The notes under the pieces: model-generated
The model's input: only the letters and a program-made list of their open reading frames with translations
The model's database searches: none
Told to the model about the DNA's origin: nothing
Part shown: positions 16,415 to 24,681 of the stretch, piece by piece
How positions within the stretch are numbered: position 1 is the stretch's first letter
Layout of the letters: each line of letters opens with the position of its first letter
Program-made: the position numbers and the translations under genes
Assembly: GCF_017573505.1 (NCBI RefSeq)
Contig: NZ_JAGEOJ010000011.1
Span: forward strand, 310,001-374,000
Direction: 5' to 3'
Source: Actinomadura barringtoniae
GTDB lineage: Bacteria > Actinomycetota > Actinomycetes > Streptosporangiales > Streptosporangiaceae
DNA: 64,000 bases

Positions 16415-16909
16415 CTACTTGGTCTTGATGTTCTTGTAGATGATGCAGCGGATGGTCTGGACCAGGAATGGACTCGGGCGGAAGCAGTGAGTGCCCAGCG
16501 AGGCCCAGCGTGCGTTGCCCTGGGCCGTCAGCGTGACGACGAACTTCACCCGGTAGGTGCTGCGCCGGCGGCCGTATTCGTACCGTCCATGGCTTTCCGC
16601 GGCGAAGACCAGGGAACTGAAATGCCGGCCGTTCGCCTCCTTCTGCTTGCCGTGGTAGAGGTACGCCTGCCCGTCCATGTACACCGGGATGGGGCATTCC
16701 ACGTGGCCAAGGAAGCTGATCGCCCTGATCCTGCGCTGCTTCTTCCCGAGCAGATAGTGGATCGACAGCGGGCACGGGGCGATGGTGCGCTTTGCGGGCG
16801 AGGCTGGTTTGACGGGCTGCGTCGTGGCGGCCATCGCGGGTGAGGTGACCGACAGCATGGCTGCCGACAACGCCGCGACGGGCAGGAACCGGGCGGTTTT
16901 CACGGGCAT
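16415..16909 (-). CDS. Small secreted Cys-containing protein, unknown function
   Basis: 164 residues. A Sec signal peptide (MPVKTARFLPVAALSAAML with cleavage near AMAA) is followed by a basic mature domain with paired Cys (TIAPCPLS, HVECPIP, THCFRPS, IRCIIY) that likely makes two disulfides. The composition (many Arg, Lys, Tyr and beta-forming segments such as STYRVKFVVTLTAQGNARW) suggests a beta-rich extracellular protein. No family recognised. The start has GGAGAG upstream (GAAGGAGAGCC). Confidence 0.65.
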   Translation of the reverse strand: MPVKTARFLPVAALSAAMLSVTSPAMAATTQPVKPASPAKRTIAPCPLSIHYLLGKKQRRIRAISFLGHVECPIPVYMDGQAYLYHGKQKEANGRHFSSLVFAAESHGRYEYGRRRSTYRVKFVVTLTAQGNARWASLGTHCFRPSPFLVQTIRCIIYKNIKTK

Positions 16910-17053
16910 GGCTCTCCTTCACGGAGGCGAAAGCGGGGCTGACGACCGAGATTGAAGCCGCCGTCGCCGCTGCTCAGCCAGTGATCCCGCGTTCGGGATG
17001 ATCCCGAACGCCCCGCCGAACGATGTGGGAGACGATCTTGAGTCTGTGGGCGG

Positions 17054-17815
17054 TCAGGGGCGGCGGGTGATGACCAGCCATGCGCGGGAGTCGAACCAGA
17101 CGCCGTCGCCGGTGTTGTGGGCTTCGAGGGTGGAGTGGAGCCGGTCTAGGGCGCGTTCGGTGGAGCCGGCGTCTTGATCGGCGAGCGGGCCCTTGGCCGT
17201 CCAGAGCTGGAGCACGGCGGCGCTCGCGCTCTCGACGTCCGGGCCGTAGTAGATGGGCTCGCGGACGTCGATGATGTCCACCGGGGTAAAGCCCGCTGCG
17301 GTCGAGATGCTGATCATGGTGTCCGGGTCGGCCAGGGCGAACGGGGCGACTGCGTCGGGTACTGACGGGGCGCCGTCTGACAGCGCCGCTTGGACCGCGG
17401 TGTGCCATTCCTGCCGGTCGGCGGCTTGCCAGACCAGCTGAACGAAGCGGGCGCCTGGGCGCAGGGATCGCCCGATGTTGGTGAACGCGGCGACGGGGTC
17501 GGAGAAGAACATCGTGCCGAACCGGCTCGTGGCGAGGGTGAAGTGCTCAGGCGGGAAGGCGTGGGTCTGAGCGTCGGCCTGTACGAAGCTGACGTTGGGC
17601 AGGTCTTCCGTCTTGGCCCGTTGGCAGGCCTGGGCGAGCATCGCGGACGAGACGTCGATGCCGAGCGCGGTTCCCCGCGATGCGGCTCGGGCGGCGTCCC
17701 GGGTGGTCTGGCCGGCGCCGCAGCCGATGTCGAGGACATGATCGCCGGGTCGGACGTCGAGGAACTCTAGGAGCCGGTCGCGGTAGCGGGTGAGCTCGGC
17801 GTCGTAGTCGAACAC
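17054..17815 (-). CDS. Class I SAM-dependent methyltransferase
   Basis: 253 residues; GAGGAGAC before the ATG. Motif I VLDIGCGAGQTTRD, the acidic GIDVSSAMLAQA (motif post-I), VQADAQTHAFP (motif II) and FGTMFFSDPVAAFTNIGRSL identify a Rossmann-fold methyltransferase of the UbiE/COQ5-like group. The C-terminal half (SISTAAGFTPVDIIDVREPI) is the variable substrate part. No pathway neighbours; the gene is divergent from the HTH-NBR1 gene across a repeat-rich spacer. Confidence 0.85.
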   Translation of the reverse strand: MFDYDAELTRYRDRLLEFLDVRPGDHVLDIGCGAGQTTRDAARAASRGTALGIDVSSAMLAQACQRAKTEDLPNVSFVQADAQTHAFPPEHFTLATSRFGTMFFSDPVAAFTNIGRSLRPGARFVQLVWQAADRQEWHTAVQAALSDGAPSVPDAVAPFALADPDTMISISTAAGFTPVDIIDVREPIYYGPDVESASAAVLQLWTAKGPLADQDAGSTERALDRLHSTLEAHNTGDGVWFDSRAWLVITRRP

Positions 17816-17876
17816 TTCGTCTCCTCATGCAGCCATGTCTCTTTGGCGTAGCTGCCGGCTGTCACGCTAGGCGCGT

Positions 17877-17930
17877 GACTCGATCGCGAAAAGCGATGAT
17901 TGACGATTGAGTCGATCGCTCATTGCGATG
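17877..17930. promoter_or_regulatory. Repeat-rich divergent control region
   Basis: GACTCGATCGC (17877-17887) and GAGTCGATCGC (17909-17919) are direct repeats 32 bp apart. AGCGAT (17892-17897) and ATCGCT (17915-17920) are inverted copies, and ATTGA recurs twice. The cluster lies between the methyltransferase and HTH-NBR1 genes and probably holds operator sites. Confidence 0.4.
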
Positions 17931-18070
17931 TACGCCCTCACGTTGGGATTTGGGATCGTCGGCCGGGCCGCCGCCCGTCTCGGGTACACGCACCCGAGCT
18001 CACAAGCAGCGCCTAGAGCGAGATCGTTTCGGGCCTTGAGCGAAGTGCTTGGGCGGGTTAGCTTCAGGCC

Positions 18071-19045
18071 GTGGACGGCATGCGTGCACAGATGGAGGCG
18101 GTCGCGGACTTTGCCTCGGTACTGCGGGAACTGCGTCGATCCGTGGGCAATCCACCGTTCCGGGAAATGTCGGGTCGGTCCGGGGCGATCTCGCACACGA
18201 CGCTGTACGAAGCCACCAAGGGCAACAGGCTCCCCAGTTGGGCGACGACCGTCGAGTTCGTCAAGGCGTGCGGCGCGGATCCGGCCGCGTACCGCGAACG
18301 GTGGGAGACGGCGAACCGGACGGTGAGGTCGGCGGCGGGCGGGGAGGTCGCGGCCGTCGCGGGCACCATCGCGGCCCGGCCAGGTGGGCTGGCCGCTTCT
18401 GCCCTGGACACCGTGGAACGTGAGCCGGTGCATATCTCGGTGTCGCCGGCCGTCGTCGCGAATGACGTTCAGGTGGTGCGGCCGAAGCGGGGGCGGTTTC
18501 GGCTGGTCACGGTCGCGTTGGCGGTTGGGGTTGTCGGGGTGGGAGCGGTCGTTCTGACGGCCGGCGATCGTGGTTCCGGGCATGTTGGGAACGGTCCCAA
18601 GCCGTCCGTCAGCGCGTCGCGGGTGGCGCTCTCGGCGGCGGATTGCCCGGTGCCTGTGTCGAATCCGGCTGCGGCTCCGCCGACGCATGAGGGCGACGCG
18701 GCCGCGTTCGTCGCGGACATGACGTTGCCTGACTGCGCGCATGTGAGTCCTGGCAAGGCGATCACCAAGGTGTGGCGGCTCAAGAACGTCGGGACGGTGC
18801 CGTGGGAGGGGTATTCGCTGCGCCGCCTCGACCTTCCGCAGCAGGCCGACCAGTGCCAGACCATCTCCGACGTGCCGATCAACGACACGGCTCCCGGCAA
18901 GATGGTCGACATCCGGACCGACATCACCACGCCCAGGAAACCGGGGCTGTGCTACGTGCGGTTCAAGCTGGTGGACGCTTCGGGACGGGTCGCGTTCCCC
19001 GGAAACCGGCCGGTCAACTTCCAGGTCATCGTCGACGGGCCCTAG
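18071..19045 (+). CDS. Helix-turn-helix membrane protein with NBR1-type Ig domain
   Basis: 324 residues from a GTG (ATG three codons on also possible). Residues 10-80 form an XRE-like DNA-binding domain (FASVLRELRRSV, ISHTTLYEATKGNRLPSW, ERWETANR). A basic segment and a single membrane helix (about 142-163, RLVTVALAVGVVGVG) follow. Residues 215-322 are an NBR1 central-type Ig domain: KVWRLKNVGTVPWEGYSLRR, CQTISDVPINDTAPGK and CYVRFKLVDASGRVAFPGN. Topology would put HTH inside and Ig outside, so it could relay an envelope signal or anchor chromosome. Such proteins are seen in actinomycetes; function is unknown. Confidence 0.85.
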   Translation: MDGMRAQMEAVADFASVLRELRRSVGNPPFREMSGRSGAISHTTLYEATKGNRLPSWATTVEFVKACGADPAAYRERWETANRTVRSAAGGEVAAVAGTIAARPGGLAASALDTVEREPVHISVSPAVVANDVQVVRPKRGRFRLVTVALAVGVVGVGAVVLTAGDRGSGHVGNGPKPSVSASRVALSAADCPVPVSNPAAAPPTHEGDAAAFVADMTLPDCAHVSPGKAITKVWRLKNVGTVPWEGYSLRRLDLPQQADQCQTISDVPINDTAPGKMVDIRTDITTPRKPGLCYVRFKLVDASGRVAFPGNRPVNFQVIVDGP

Positions 19046-19047
19046 TG

Positions 19048-19075
19048 CCCCCGCCGCGAGGGGACACGGCGGGGG
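19048..19075. terminator. Hairpin terminator between convergent genes
   Basis: CCCCCGCCG (19048-19056), a 10-nt loop and CGGCGGGGG (19067-19075), a perfect 9-bp G/C stem just after the HTH-NBR1 gene and before the end of the minus-strand SpoIID-like gene. Confidence 0.7.
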
Positions 19076-19094
19076 ACCAGGAGGGGCTGCGGGG

Positions 19095-20042
19095 TCAGTC
19101 GAGGACGATCCCGCTGTAGTAGTACTTGAGGATGGTGGAATAGCTCTGGCCCGCGCTGGCCTTGTCGCGTGAGCCGTACTGGGACATCCAGTCACCGGTG
19201 ACCCAGCCGCCGCAGGCGGTCGTCGTGGAGCAGTAGTGCGCCTGCAGGATCTTTCCGCTGCGGGTCATCCGCGTTCCCCACGTCGCGTCCACCGCGGAGT
19301 TCGTCGACGCGACCGCGGAGCCGGGCTTGTAGACCTGGCTCGAGGTGGTGTCGTAGACGTCGAAGCACGCGCCGCCCGGCGTCTTGCGCGTCGAGTGCAG
19401 CGCCCAGTACCAGCCGTAGCTCTTGACGGCCACGGCCCCGGCCTTGAGCGACTCGGCGGGCCAGCTGGTGATCCACTCGTTCGGCAGAACGTTCTTGACG
19501 TAGGTCTCGAAGCCGACCCTGTCCACGCGATTGAGAGACACCCGGTAGACCAGGATCGTCGTGGGCAGTTTGCTGTCGGTGCCGTCGGTCGTGCAGCCGG
19601 TCGGCGGCGTCGAGCTCAGGAACTGGTGGGAGGCGTTCTGGTTCTTCAGGCTGGAGTTGAGGTTGCCCTTGGCGCCCGCCGCGAAGTCCTGGTACGTGCC
19701 GCCGTAGTTGCTGTTGAAGTAGACCCGGACGGTCTTGCTGCTGCGATTCCACGCCGACGCGGCCTGGTTCTTGATGCACTGGCCTTTACCGGCACCCGCG
19801 CCCTTGAAGTCGTAGCAGGAGGGCTGCGCGGTGCCGTAGTCGGCGACCGAGTCGGTGAAGTCCGAGATGGACCCCTGGTTGTCGCTGTTGAAGTAGTAGC
19901 AGAACTCGCCGTCGTCGCACACACCGTCCCGGCTCGCCGCAGAGGCGGGCGACGCCGAGATGAGAACGGTCCCGCCGAGCGCCGCCATCGCCGCGCCGGC
20001 CGCGAACAGTCGCGGGGTCATGCGTGCATTTCTTTTCGACAC
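19095..20042 (-). CDS. Secreted protein: peptidase-inhibitor I36-type domain plus SpoIID/LytB-like domain
   Basis: 315 residues from a GTG with AGAGGA upstream. Signal peptide to about residue 36 (LISASPASA). Residues 37-143 are an I36-type domain, here GVCDDGEFCYYFNSDNQGS to NLNSSLKNQNASHQF, with conserved Cys and Tyr. Residues 155-315 resemble the SpoIID/LytB (amidase enhancer) fold: VLPNEWITSWPAESLKAGAV, AVKSYGWYWALHSTRK and GKILQAHYCSTTTACGGWV. SpoIID proteins are peptidoglycan lytic transglycosylases. The I36 part is near-identical to that of the next gene. Confidence 0.78.
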   Translation of the reverse strand: MSKRNARMTPRLFAAGAAMAALGGTVLISASPASAASRDGVCDDGEFCYYFNSDNQGSISDFTDSVADYGTAQPSCYDFKGAGAGKGQCIKNQAASAWNRSSKTVRVYFNSNYGGTYQDFAAGAKGNLNSSLKNQNASHQFLSSTPPTGCTTDGTDSKLPTTILVYRVSLNRVDRVGFETYVKNVLPNEWITSWPAESLKAGAVAVKSYGWYWALHSTRKTPGGACFDVYDTTSSQVYKPGSAVASTNSAVDATWGTRMTRSGKILQAHYCSTTTACGGWVTGDWMSQYGSRDKASAGQSYSTILKYYYSGIVLD

Positions 20043-20076
20043 AGCTGTTCCTCTTCTGTGAAGGGCCGCAGCGCGC

Positions 20077-20964
20077 TTATCGGACGTTGTAGCCCTGGGA
20101 GTTCCAGAACGAGGTCGGGTTCGGGTTGTCCAGGACCGGGTCGTTCACGCTCTTGGCCGCGTGCGTCTGCCGGCCGAGGCGCATCTCGACGTGGGTGTGC
20201 GCGCCCGAGCTGGAGGAGATCCCGTGCCACGCCTCGTCGGCGATGACCTGGCCGCGGCTGATCGTCTGGCCGACGGCCAGCGAGGCACGCGGCGCCGAGT
20301 GCAGGTAGATGACCGTCTTGTCGAGCGAGGAGTTGTAGACGGAGATCGTGGAGAGCCCAGAGCTGCCGTTCGCGCCGGGCGCGATGTAGATGACCTGACC
20401 GCTCACCAGGGCGTGCACGTCCGAGCCGATGCTGCGTGCGATGTCGATGCCCTCATGGCGTCCGGGCGTGGTGGTGTAGCCGTCGAACCCGCAGGTGATC
20501 GTGCCGCCGCTCGCGCTGTACAGGCCGTACGACATGTTCGTGCGCGCGGACGGGCCGAACTCGTGGGAGGCGTTCTGGTTCTTCAGGCTGGAGTTGAGGT
20601 TGCCCTTGGCGCCCGCCGCGAAGTCCTGATACGTACCGCCGTAGTTGCTGTTGAAGTAGACCCGCACGGTCTGGCTGCTGCGATTCCAGACGGAGGCCGC
20701 GTTGTTCTTGATGCACAGGCCCTTGCCGTTGCCCGCGCCCTTGAAGTCGTAGCAGGACGGCTGCGTGGTGCCGTAGTCGGCGACCGAGCCGGTGAAGTCG
20801 GAGATGGAGCCCTGGTTGTCGCTGTTGTAGTAGTAGCAGAACTCGCCGCTGTCGCAGGCGCCGTCGCGGGCCGCCGCCTGGGCCGGGGTCGTGAGGGCGA
20901 CCGTCGCCCCGCCGAGCGCTACTGCGGCGGCCGTGGCGGTGAGGATCTTCGTGAGCCCGAGCAT
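20077..20964 (-). CDS. Secreted protein: I36-type domain plus M23 (LytM) peptidase domain
   Basis: 295 residues from the ATG at 20964 (AAAAGGAGAAAC upstream). A Sec signal peptide with VALTTPAQAA precedes residues 31-135, the same I36-type domain as the neighbour (EFCYYYNSDNQGSISDF to NQNASHEF). The C-terminal 150 residues are an M23 zinc endopeptidase: RHEGIDIARSIGSD supplies the HxxxD pair and GAHTHVEMR the HxH, with ALVSGQVIYIAPGAN and GQVIADEAWHG between. This cleaves peptidoglycan cross-bridges in the family. Shared N-terminal domain suggests common targeting or control of activity. Confidence 0.83.
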   Translation of the reverse strand: MLGLTKILTATAAAVALGGATVALTTPAQAAARDGACDSGEFCYYYNSDNQGSISDFTGSVADYGTTQPSCYDFKGAGNGKGLCIKNNAASVWNRSSQTVRVYFNSNYGGTYQDFAAGAKGNLNSSLKNQNASHEFGPSARTNMSYGLYSASGGTITCGFDGYTTTPGRHEGIDIARSIGSDVHALVSGQVIYIAPGANGSSGLSTISVYNSSLDKTVIYLHSAPRASLAVGQTISRGQVIADEAWHGISSSSGAHTHVEMRLGRQTHAAKSVNDPVLDNPNPTSFWNSQGYNVR

Positions 20965-21038
20965 GTCGTTTCTCCTTTTGTTCTGCGGAGCCTGTTCTGC
21001 GGGGGGATTCGTTCCGCAGAGCCTGGAGCCCGGATGGT

Positions 21039-21923
21039 CTAGCTGCGCTGGTATTCCTCCCAGGTGCGGATGGTGACCTTGGGGCCGTCGTCCGGGCCAT
21101 GGTCGGCGAGCCCGTTCAGGCCGAGGTAGTAGTCGCCGGTCTGGTGCTGGGCCTGGCTGGAGAGATCGGTGTCGCTGATGGCGGCGGCGTGGATGTGCCA
21201 CGGCCAGTCGCCCTGATCGGGATTGCGCACCCATGCTGCGAAGCCGACCTGGCGCAGGGCTCGGGCGACCGTCGTACGGGTGGCCGCGCTCATCCCGTCG
21301 ACCGAGATGTCGACGACGCCGCCACCATCGTGCGTGCCGGCGGAGGTGGGATCGCCGCCGGGGTTGTACGAGCCCTGCGACAGCACGAGGTCGCGGCCGA
21401 GCAGCCGCTCCGCCTCGGCCAGCATTTTCTGCGTACGGGTGTTGATGGTGAAACCGTCGCTGGAAACCCGGGCACCCGGTTCGAGAATGCGGGTGACCGT
21501 GTAACGGCCCGTTCCGAGCTTGGTGAGGGACGTTTTGCCCGGCAGACCGGTGGCGTCCAGACCGCTGTAGCCGAGCGATTCCTGGTACTTCGCAAAGGCG
21601 GCGATGGTCGTCGTACCGAAGTAGCCGTCCACCCATTTCGCGTCGAGCAGTTGCCGGTCGCGCAATGCCTGTTCGACCAGAAGAACGCTCGCCTTGGCGC
21701 CCGGGGTGAGCGTGTTGTCAGGACGCCGCGGGTCGATCTGAGCCGCCTTGATGGTGGCTTCCATGTCCACGCTCGGAAGCGCCATGGGAAGTGCGTTCGA
21801 AAGCGCCTGCGGCAGTGGCTTGGGAAGTGCCTTGGCGTCGACCGCCTGCGCTACCGGCGCCTCGACCGCTCCGGTCAGCAGTGCGGTCGCCACGAGGACA
21901 GCGGCGTATGAGGGTAGTCTCAT
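21039..21923 (-). CDS. Secreted peptidoglycan-binding/M15-like cell-wall enzyme
   Basis: 294 residues. Signal peptide ending at APVAQA, then an unusual spacer with LPKPLPQALSNALPMALP. Residues 75-135 look like a peptidoglycan-binding type 1 domain (WVDGYFGTTTIAAFAKYQES, GYSGLDATGLPGKTSLTKLG). The C-terminal domain has YNPGGDPTSAGTHDGGGVVD and DWPWHIHAAAIS, giving the HxxxxxxD and HxH zinc ligands of M15 (VanY-like) carboxypeptidases. With its two neighbours it makes a group of extracellular murein enzymes on one strand. Confidence 0.75.
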   Translation of the reverse strand: MRLPSYAAVLVATALLTGAVEAPVAQAVDAKALPKPLPQALSNALPMALPSVDMEATIKAAQIDPRRPDNTLTPGAKASVLLVEQALRDRQLLDAKWVDGYFGTTTIAAFAKYQESLGYSGLDATGLPGKTSLTKLGTGRYTVTRILEPGARVSSDGFTINTRTQKMLAEAERLLGRDLVLSQGSYNPGGDPTSAGTHDGGGVVDISVDGMSAATRTTVARALRQVGFAAWVRNPDQGDWPWHIHAAAISDTDLSSQAQHQTGDYYLGLNGLADHGPDDGPKVTIRTWEEYQRS

Positions 21924-22137
21924 CGTTTCTCCAGGTCGCGGGAGCTGGGGGAGCGGAGACCACCGTCATCTAACCGGTCACGTGTTCACAAGAAGATCTG
22001 TGTTGTCAGCCTGTTCGACAGGCACTCCTGTCCAAATGCGCGCGCGATCTGACAGCCGACGCCCAGGTCACGGCCCTTGGCCGCGGTCGGCTGTTCGCGG
22101 TCGTTCCTTCGCGGTCAGCGCGCGAGTCGTTCTGCGG

Positions 22138-22566
22138 TCAGCGCGTGAGTCGTTCCCGCATCCAGTCCGGAACGGCGTCGGCACTGCGGGGATGGAGCTC
22201 TAGTTCCCGCGCGCAGTCCTCGGCGGAGGGCGGAGGGTCCCAAGCCGGCATTTCCTGCCACTCGTACGTGATCGACGCCGAGCCCGGTTGTTCCAGCCAA
22301 TAGGTGGTCTGGAACCAGGTGCCGCGTTCCGGATGCGCCATTCCCTTGCGCAGCGCGGCGAACCGGTCGTGGATCTCCTCGGGCAAATCGACGCCGGCCA
22401 CCCGTTGGCCGTCCAGAAACAGCAGTCCGTCACCGGCCACGTTGTCGCCGACCGCCCTGTAGTCGATCTGCAGGCGGAGCCATCCCTCCGGTAGCAGCGT
22501 CAGCAATGTCGTGGTGATGTCGGACACGATCTCGGATTGGCCCTCGAAACCAAGCGGCTGCGTCAT
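22138..22566 (-). CDS. Small acidic protein, possibly YezG/DUF600-type immunity family
   Basis: 142 residues from the ATG at 22566; an upstream frame extends to 22686 without a site. The segments ITTTLLTLLPEGWLRLQIDY and DGLLFLDGQRVAGV followed by RGTWFQTTYWLEQPGSASI resemble the YezG/DUF600 immunity fold, but I assign this by pattern only. Acidic, no Cys-rich motif, no membrane segment. Divergent to the gene at 22698. Confidence 0.5.
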   Translation of the reverse strand: MTQPLGFEGQSEIVSDITTTLLTLLPEGWLRLQIDYRAVGDNVAGDGLLFLDGQRVAGVDLPEEIHDRFAALRKGMAHPERGTWFQTTYWLEQPGSASITYEWQEMPAWDPPPSAEDCARELELHPRSADAVPDWMRERLTR

Positions 22567-22697
22567 GCGGGCCAGTATTGCGTCCCGCCTCGCCGAGAAG
22601 CGAAACGGACTATGAACCGGTCCCTCGAGCCGGACGGTCTCGCCACACCATCTAGGGTGGTCGGAGCGCGAATGCCGGCAGAACACATGGAGGCGAG

Positions 22698-23177
22698 ATG
22701 GGCGTGCTGTGCGACTACTTCCGCGCGCCTGACCGGGAGGGCGCTCTTTCGCTGAGCCTCAACGAGGACGGTCTCTTTCAGGCAGCGGCGGCGGCCGACC
22801 TTGAGGCCATGGACTTCAAGGGGATCGACCCGGTCGTCATTCTCGGCAAGCTCGTCAGTCTGCTGTCGGGCGACTCCTACATGGATCTGCTGCTTTCCGG
22901 CATCCCGACCGACCACATCCCCGGCCCGGAACTCATCACCCCTGAGCAAGACGAGGTAATCGTCGTCGAACTCAGCACGTTGGTCCGGGACACTCTCGCG
23001 GCGGCGACCGAAGAGGCGCTCGCCGAAGCGGCTCCGATCTGGGCCAACACAGAAGAGATGGCCTGGAACACCTGGAACGACCCGGACGAAGTCAGGCCCG
23101 TGATGGACGAGCTCGTCGGCCTGGCACGCCGCGCGAAGGCTTCCGGTCAGATGCTCTACTGCCAGATCTGCCCCTGA
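22698..23177 (+). CDS. Small actinobacterial protein of unknown function
   Basis: 159 residues; GAGGCGAG directly before the ATG. Acidic, helical, starting MGVLCDYFRAPDREGALSL, with MDFKGIDPVVILGKLVSLLS and WANTEEMAWNTWNDPDEVRP. The start MGVLxDYFRA and the GIDP-VVLGxLV pattern recur in actinomycete hypothetical proteins in my recollection, without known function. Divergently oriented to the putative YezG-like gene, 130 bp away, so these two could be a functional pair; this is inference only. Confidence 0.65.
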   Translation: MGVLCDYFRAPDREGALSLSLNEDGLFQAAAAADLEAMDFKGIDPVVILGKLVSLLSGDSYMDLLLSGIPTDHIPGPELITPEQDEVIVVELSTLVRDTLAAATEEALAEAAPIWANTEEMAWNTWNDPDEVRPVMDELVGLARRAKASGQMLYCQICP

Positions 23178-23196
23178 GGAGTCCTCGGCCAGGCGC

Positions 23197-23394
23197 GTGA
23201 AGACGGCTCACGGACAAGGCCTGGGGATCACCATCGGCCCCGTGCTGCTGATCACGTTGTGCATTGAGTGGGGCGTGCCGGGCTGGTGGCTGGTCGGCGG
23301 CCTCTTCGCTCTGACCGGACCGGCCGTTCCCCCGACCGTCCGCTGGGCCGAACGCGACCGTCCGCACCTGCAAGCCGTGCCGGGCGAGCCATAG
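23197..23394 (+). CDS. Small single-pass membrane peptide, hypothetical
   Basis: 65 residues from a GTG 19 bp after the preceding gene. A hydrophobic stretch GLGITIGPVLLITLCIEWGV and a second one WWLVGGLFALTGPAVPP suggest one or two membrane segments with a polar C-tail. GGCCAGGCG upstream is weak. It may be co-transcribed with the gene before. Confidence 0.35.
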   Translation: MKTAHGQGLGITIGPVLLITLCIEWGVPGWWLVGGLFALTGPAVPPTVRWAERDRPHLQAVPGEP

Positions 23395-23405
23395 GCCCCC
23401 GGCGA

Positions 23406-24578
23406 TCAGATGGCCTTCCCCGGCGCGACGTACAGATTCATGTCGGTGAAGTCGAGGGTGACGTTGTACGGCTTGTAGAAACTGTGGGCGAAGTGGCCCA
23501 GCAAATCGAACCCGAAGGAGCTGTCCACGGGCCGGTTGTCCGCATAGCAGTAGGTGTCCTTGGCCACCGCGCCGCCGAGGCGGATCTCTTTCGGATAACA
23601 CGGATAGCTGACGACCGGCTGGCCCCCGGCAAAGGCCTCCAGCGGGCGCTCGTAGTCGGGACGGATTCGCAACCGCTTGGCCGTTTCCTCGGGCACGCTC
23701 GCGGCCATTTCGCTCGTACCGCCGATGTCCAGGGCCACCACCTGCGTTCCGGAGCCGGCGATGCTGCCCCTGCTGTGCAGCAGGTGCTCACGGGCCAGGT
23801 ACAGCGGAAGAGGCTTGGCTCCCGCTCGTACGGCGTCGACACGTGCCTTTCTGGCCGCTGCGGGCGTCCTGCGGCGCAGGATCACCTCCCGGCCCGGGTA
23901 GTCGAACGTGGTCAGCAGGTGGTAGAAGACCCACGTACCGATGATGCCGGCGCTTTCATCGCCCGCATCCGAGTCCGACCACTCCACCGGGACATTGCGC
24001 AGTTCGAGGTCGCCCAGCTTGAAGGAGTCCAGCACCCCGAAGTACATCCATCGAGTCTCGCCCTCATACTCGATTTTCTGACTGGCGACAGGGCTGAGCC
24101 CGGCTTCCTGGGCGGTCTTCGCAGACAGGCCCAGCCACGGAACCCGTGTATAGAACGTGAAGAGCTTCGGCGCTCCACCGTTGACCGAAGCCTCCACCAA
24201 CGGCTTCGGATCCATTCCCTTCAATGCCACACGGCCGATGTCGCCGCGAACCTGGTACGGCTCGCCCTTCACCGCCGCGAACCATGTGGCATAGACCTCT
24301 TCTCCGGCCACCTGCCAGTAGGGCGCCGCCAGAGAGAACTTGTCCTGCCGCGTGTAGCAGTCCGCCAGGAGCCGGTTCGTGTCTTTGTCACCAGGCCCCA
24401 GCTTGAGCGCCACCTTCAAATACATCTCAGCGTCGGAGAACCGATTGGACAGCAGCGCCACATACCCGCGCTGACGAGCCGCGTGCACGTTCGTGGGGTC
24501 CTTCTTCAGGATCTCCTCGTACGCGCGACCCGCCTGCTCGAACTTCCCCGCCTTGAACAACGCATCCGCGTCAGCCAT
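23406..24578 (-). CDS. TPR-linked aspartic-protease-like protein
   Basis: 390 residues from the ATG at 24578. Residues 1-75 are TPR-like helices (ALFKAGKFEQAGRAYEEILK, DPTNVHAARQRGYVALLSNR). The rest reads as two repeats of a retropepsin-like fold with VPWLGLSAKTAQEAGL and the matching second element VVALDIGGTSEMAASVP, where DIGG replaces the catalytic D[TS]G. The first catalytic Asp appears lost. The C-terminal repeat has FGFDLLGHFAHSFYKPYNVT. No signal peptide. It could be a catalytically weak protease or a peptide-binding scaffold. Confidence 0.6.
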   Translation of the reverse strand: MADADALFKAGKFEQAGRAYEEILKKDPTNVHAARQRGYVALLSNRFSDAEMYLKVALKLGPGDKDTNRLLADCYTRQDKFSLAAPYWQVAGEEVYATWFAAVKGEPYQVRGDIGRVALKGMDPKPLVEASVNGGAPKLFTFYTRVPWLGLSAKTAQEAGLSPVASQKIEYEGETRWMYFGVLDSFKLGDLELRNVPVEWSDSDAGDESAGIIGTWVFYHLLTTFDYPGREVILRRRTPAAARKARVDAVRAGAKPLPLYLAREHLLHSRGSIAGSGTQVVALDIGGTSEMAASVPEETAKRLRIRPDYERPLEAFAGGQPVVSYPCYPKEIRLGGAVAKDTYCYADNRPVDSSFGFDLLGHFAHSFYKPYNVTLDFTDMNLYVAPGKAI

Positions 24579-24681
24579 CACACGCCCCTTCGCAGTGATC
24601 CTTCGCCGCGAACTTTCTAGCGGCGAAGGAGTCACAACCCGGTGCGAAAGCCTGTGACCCGGCTGTGACCGTCTGTCCGTC

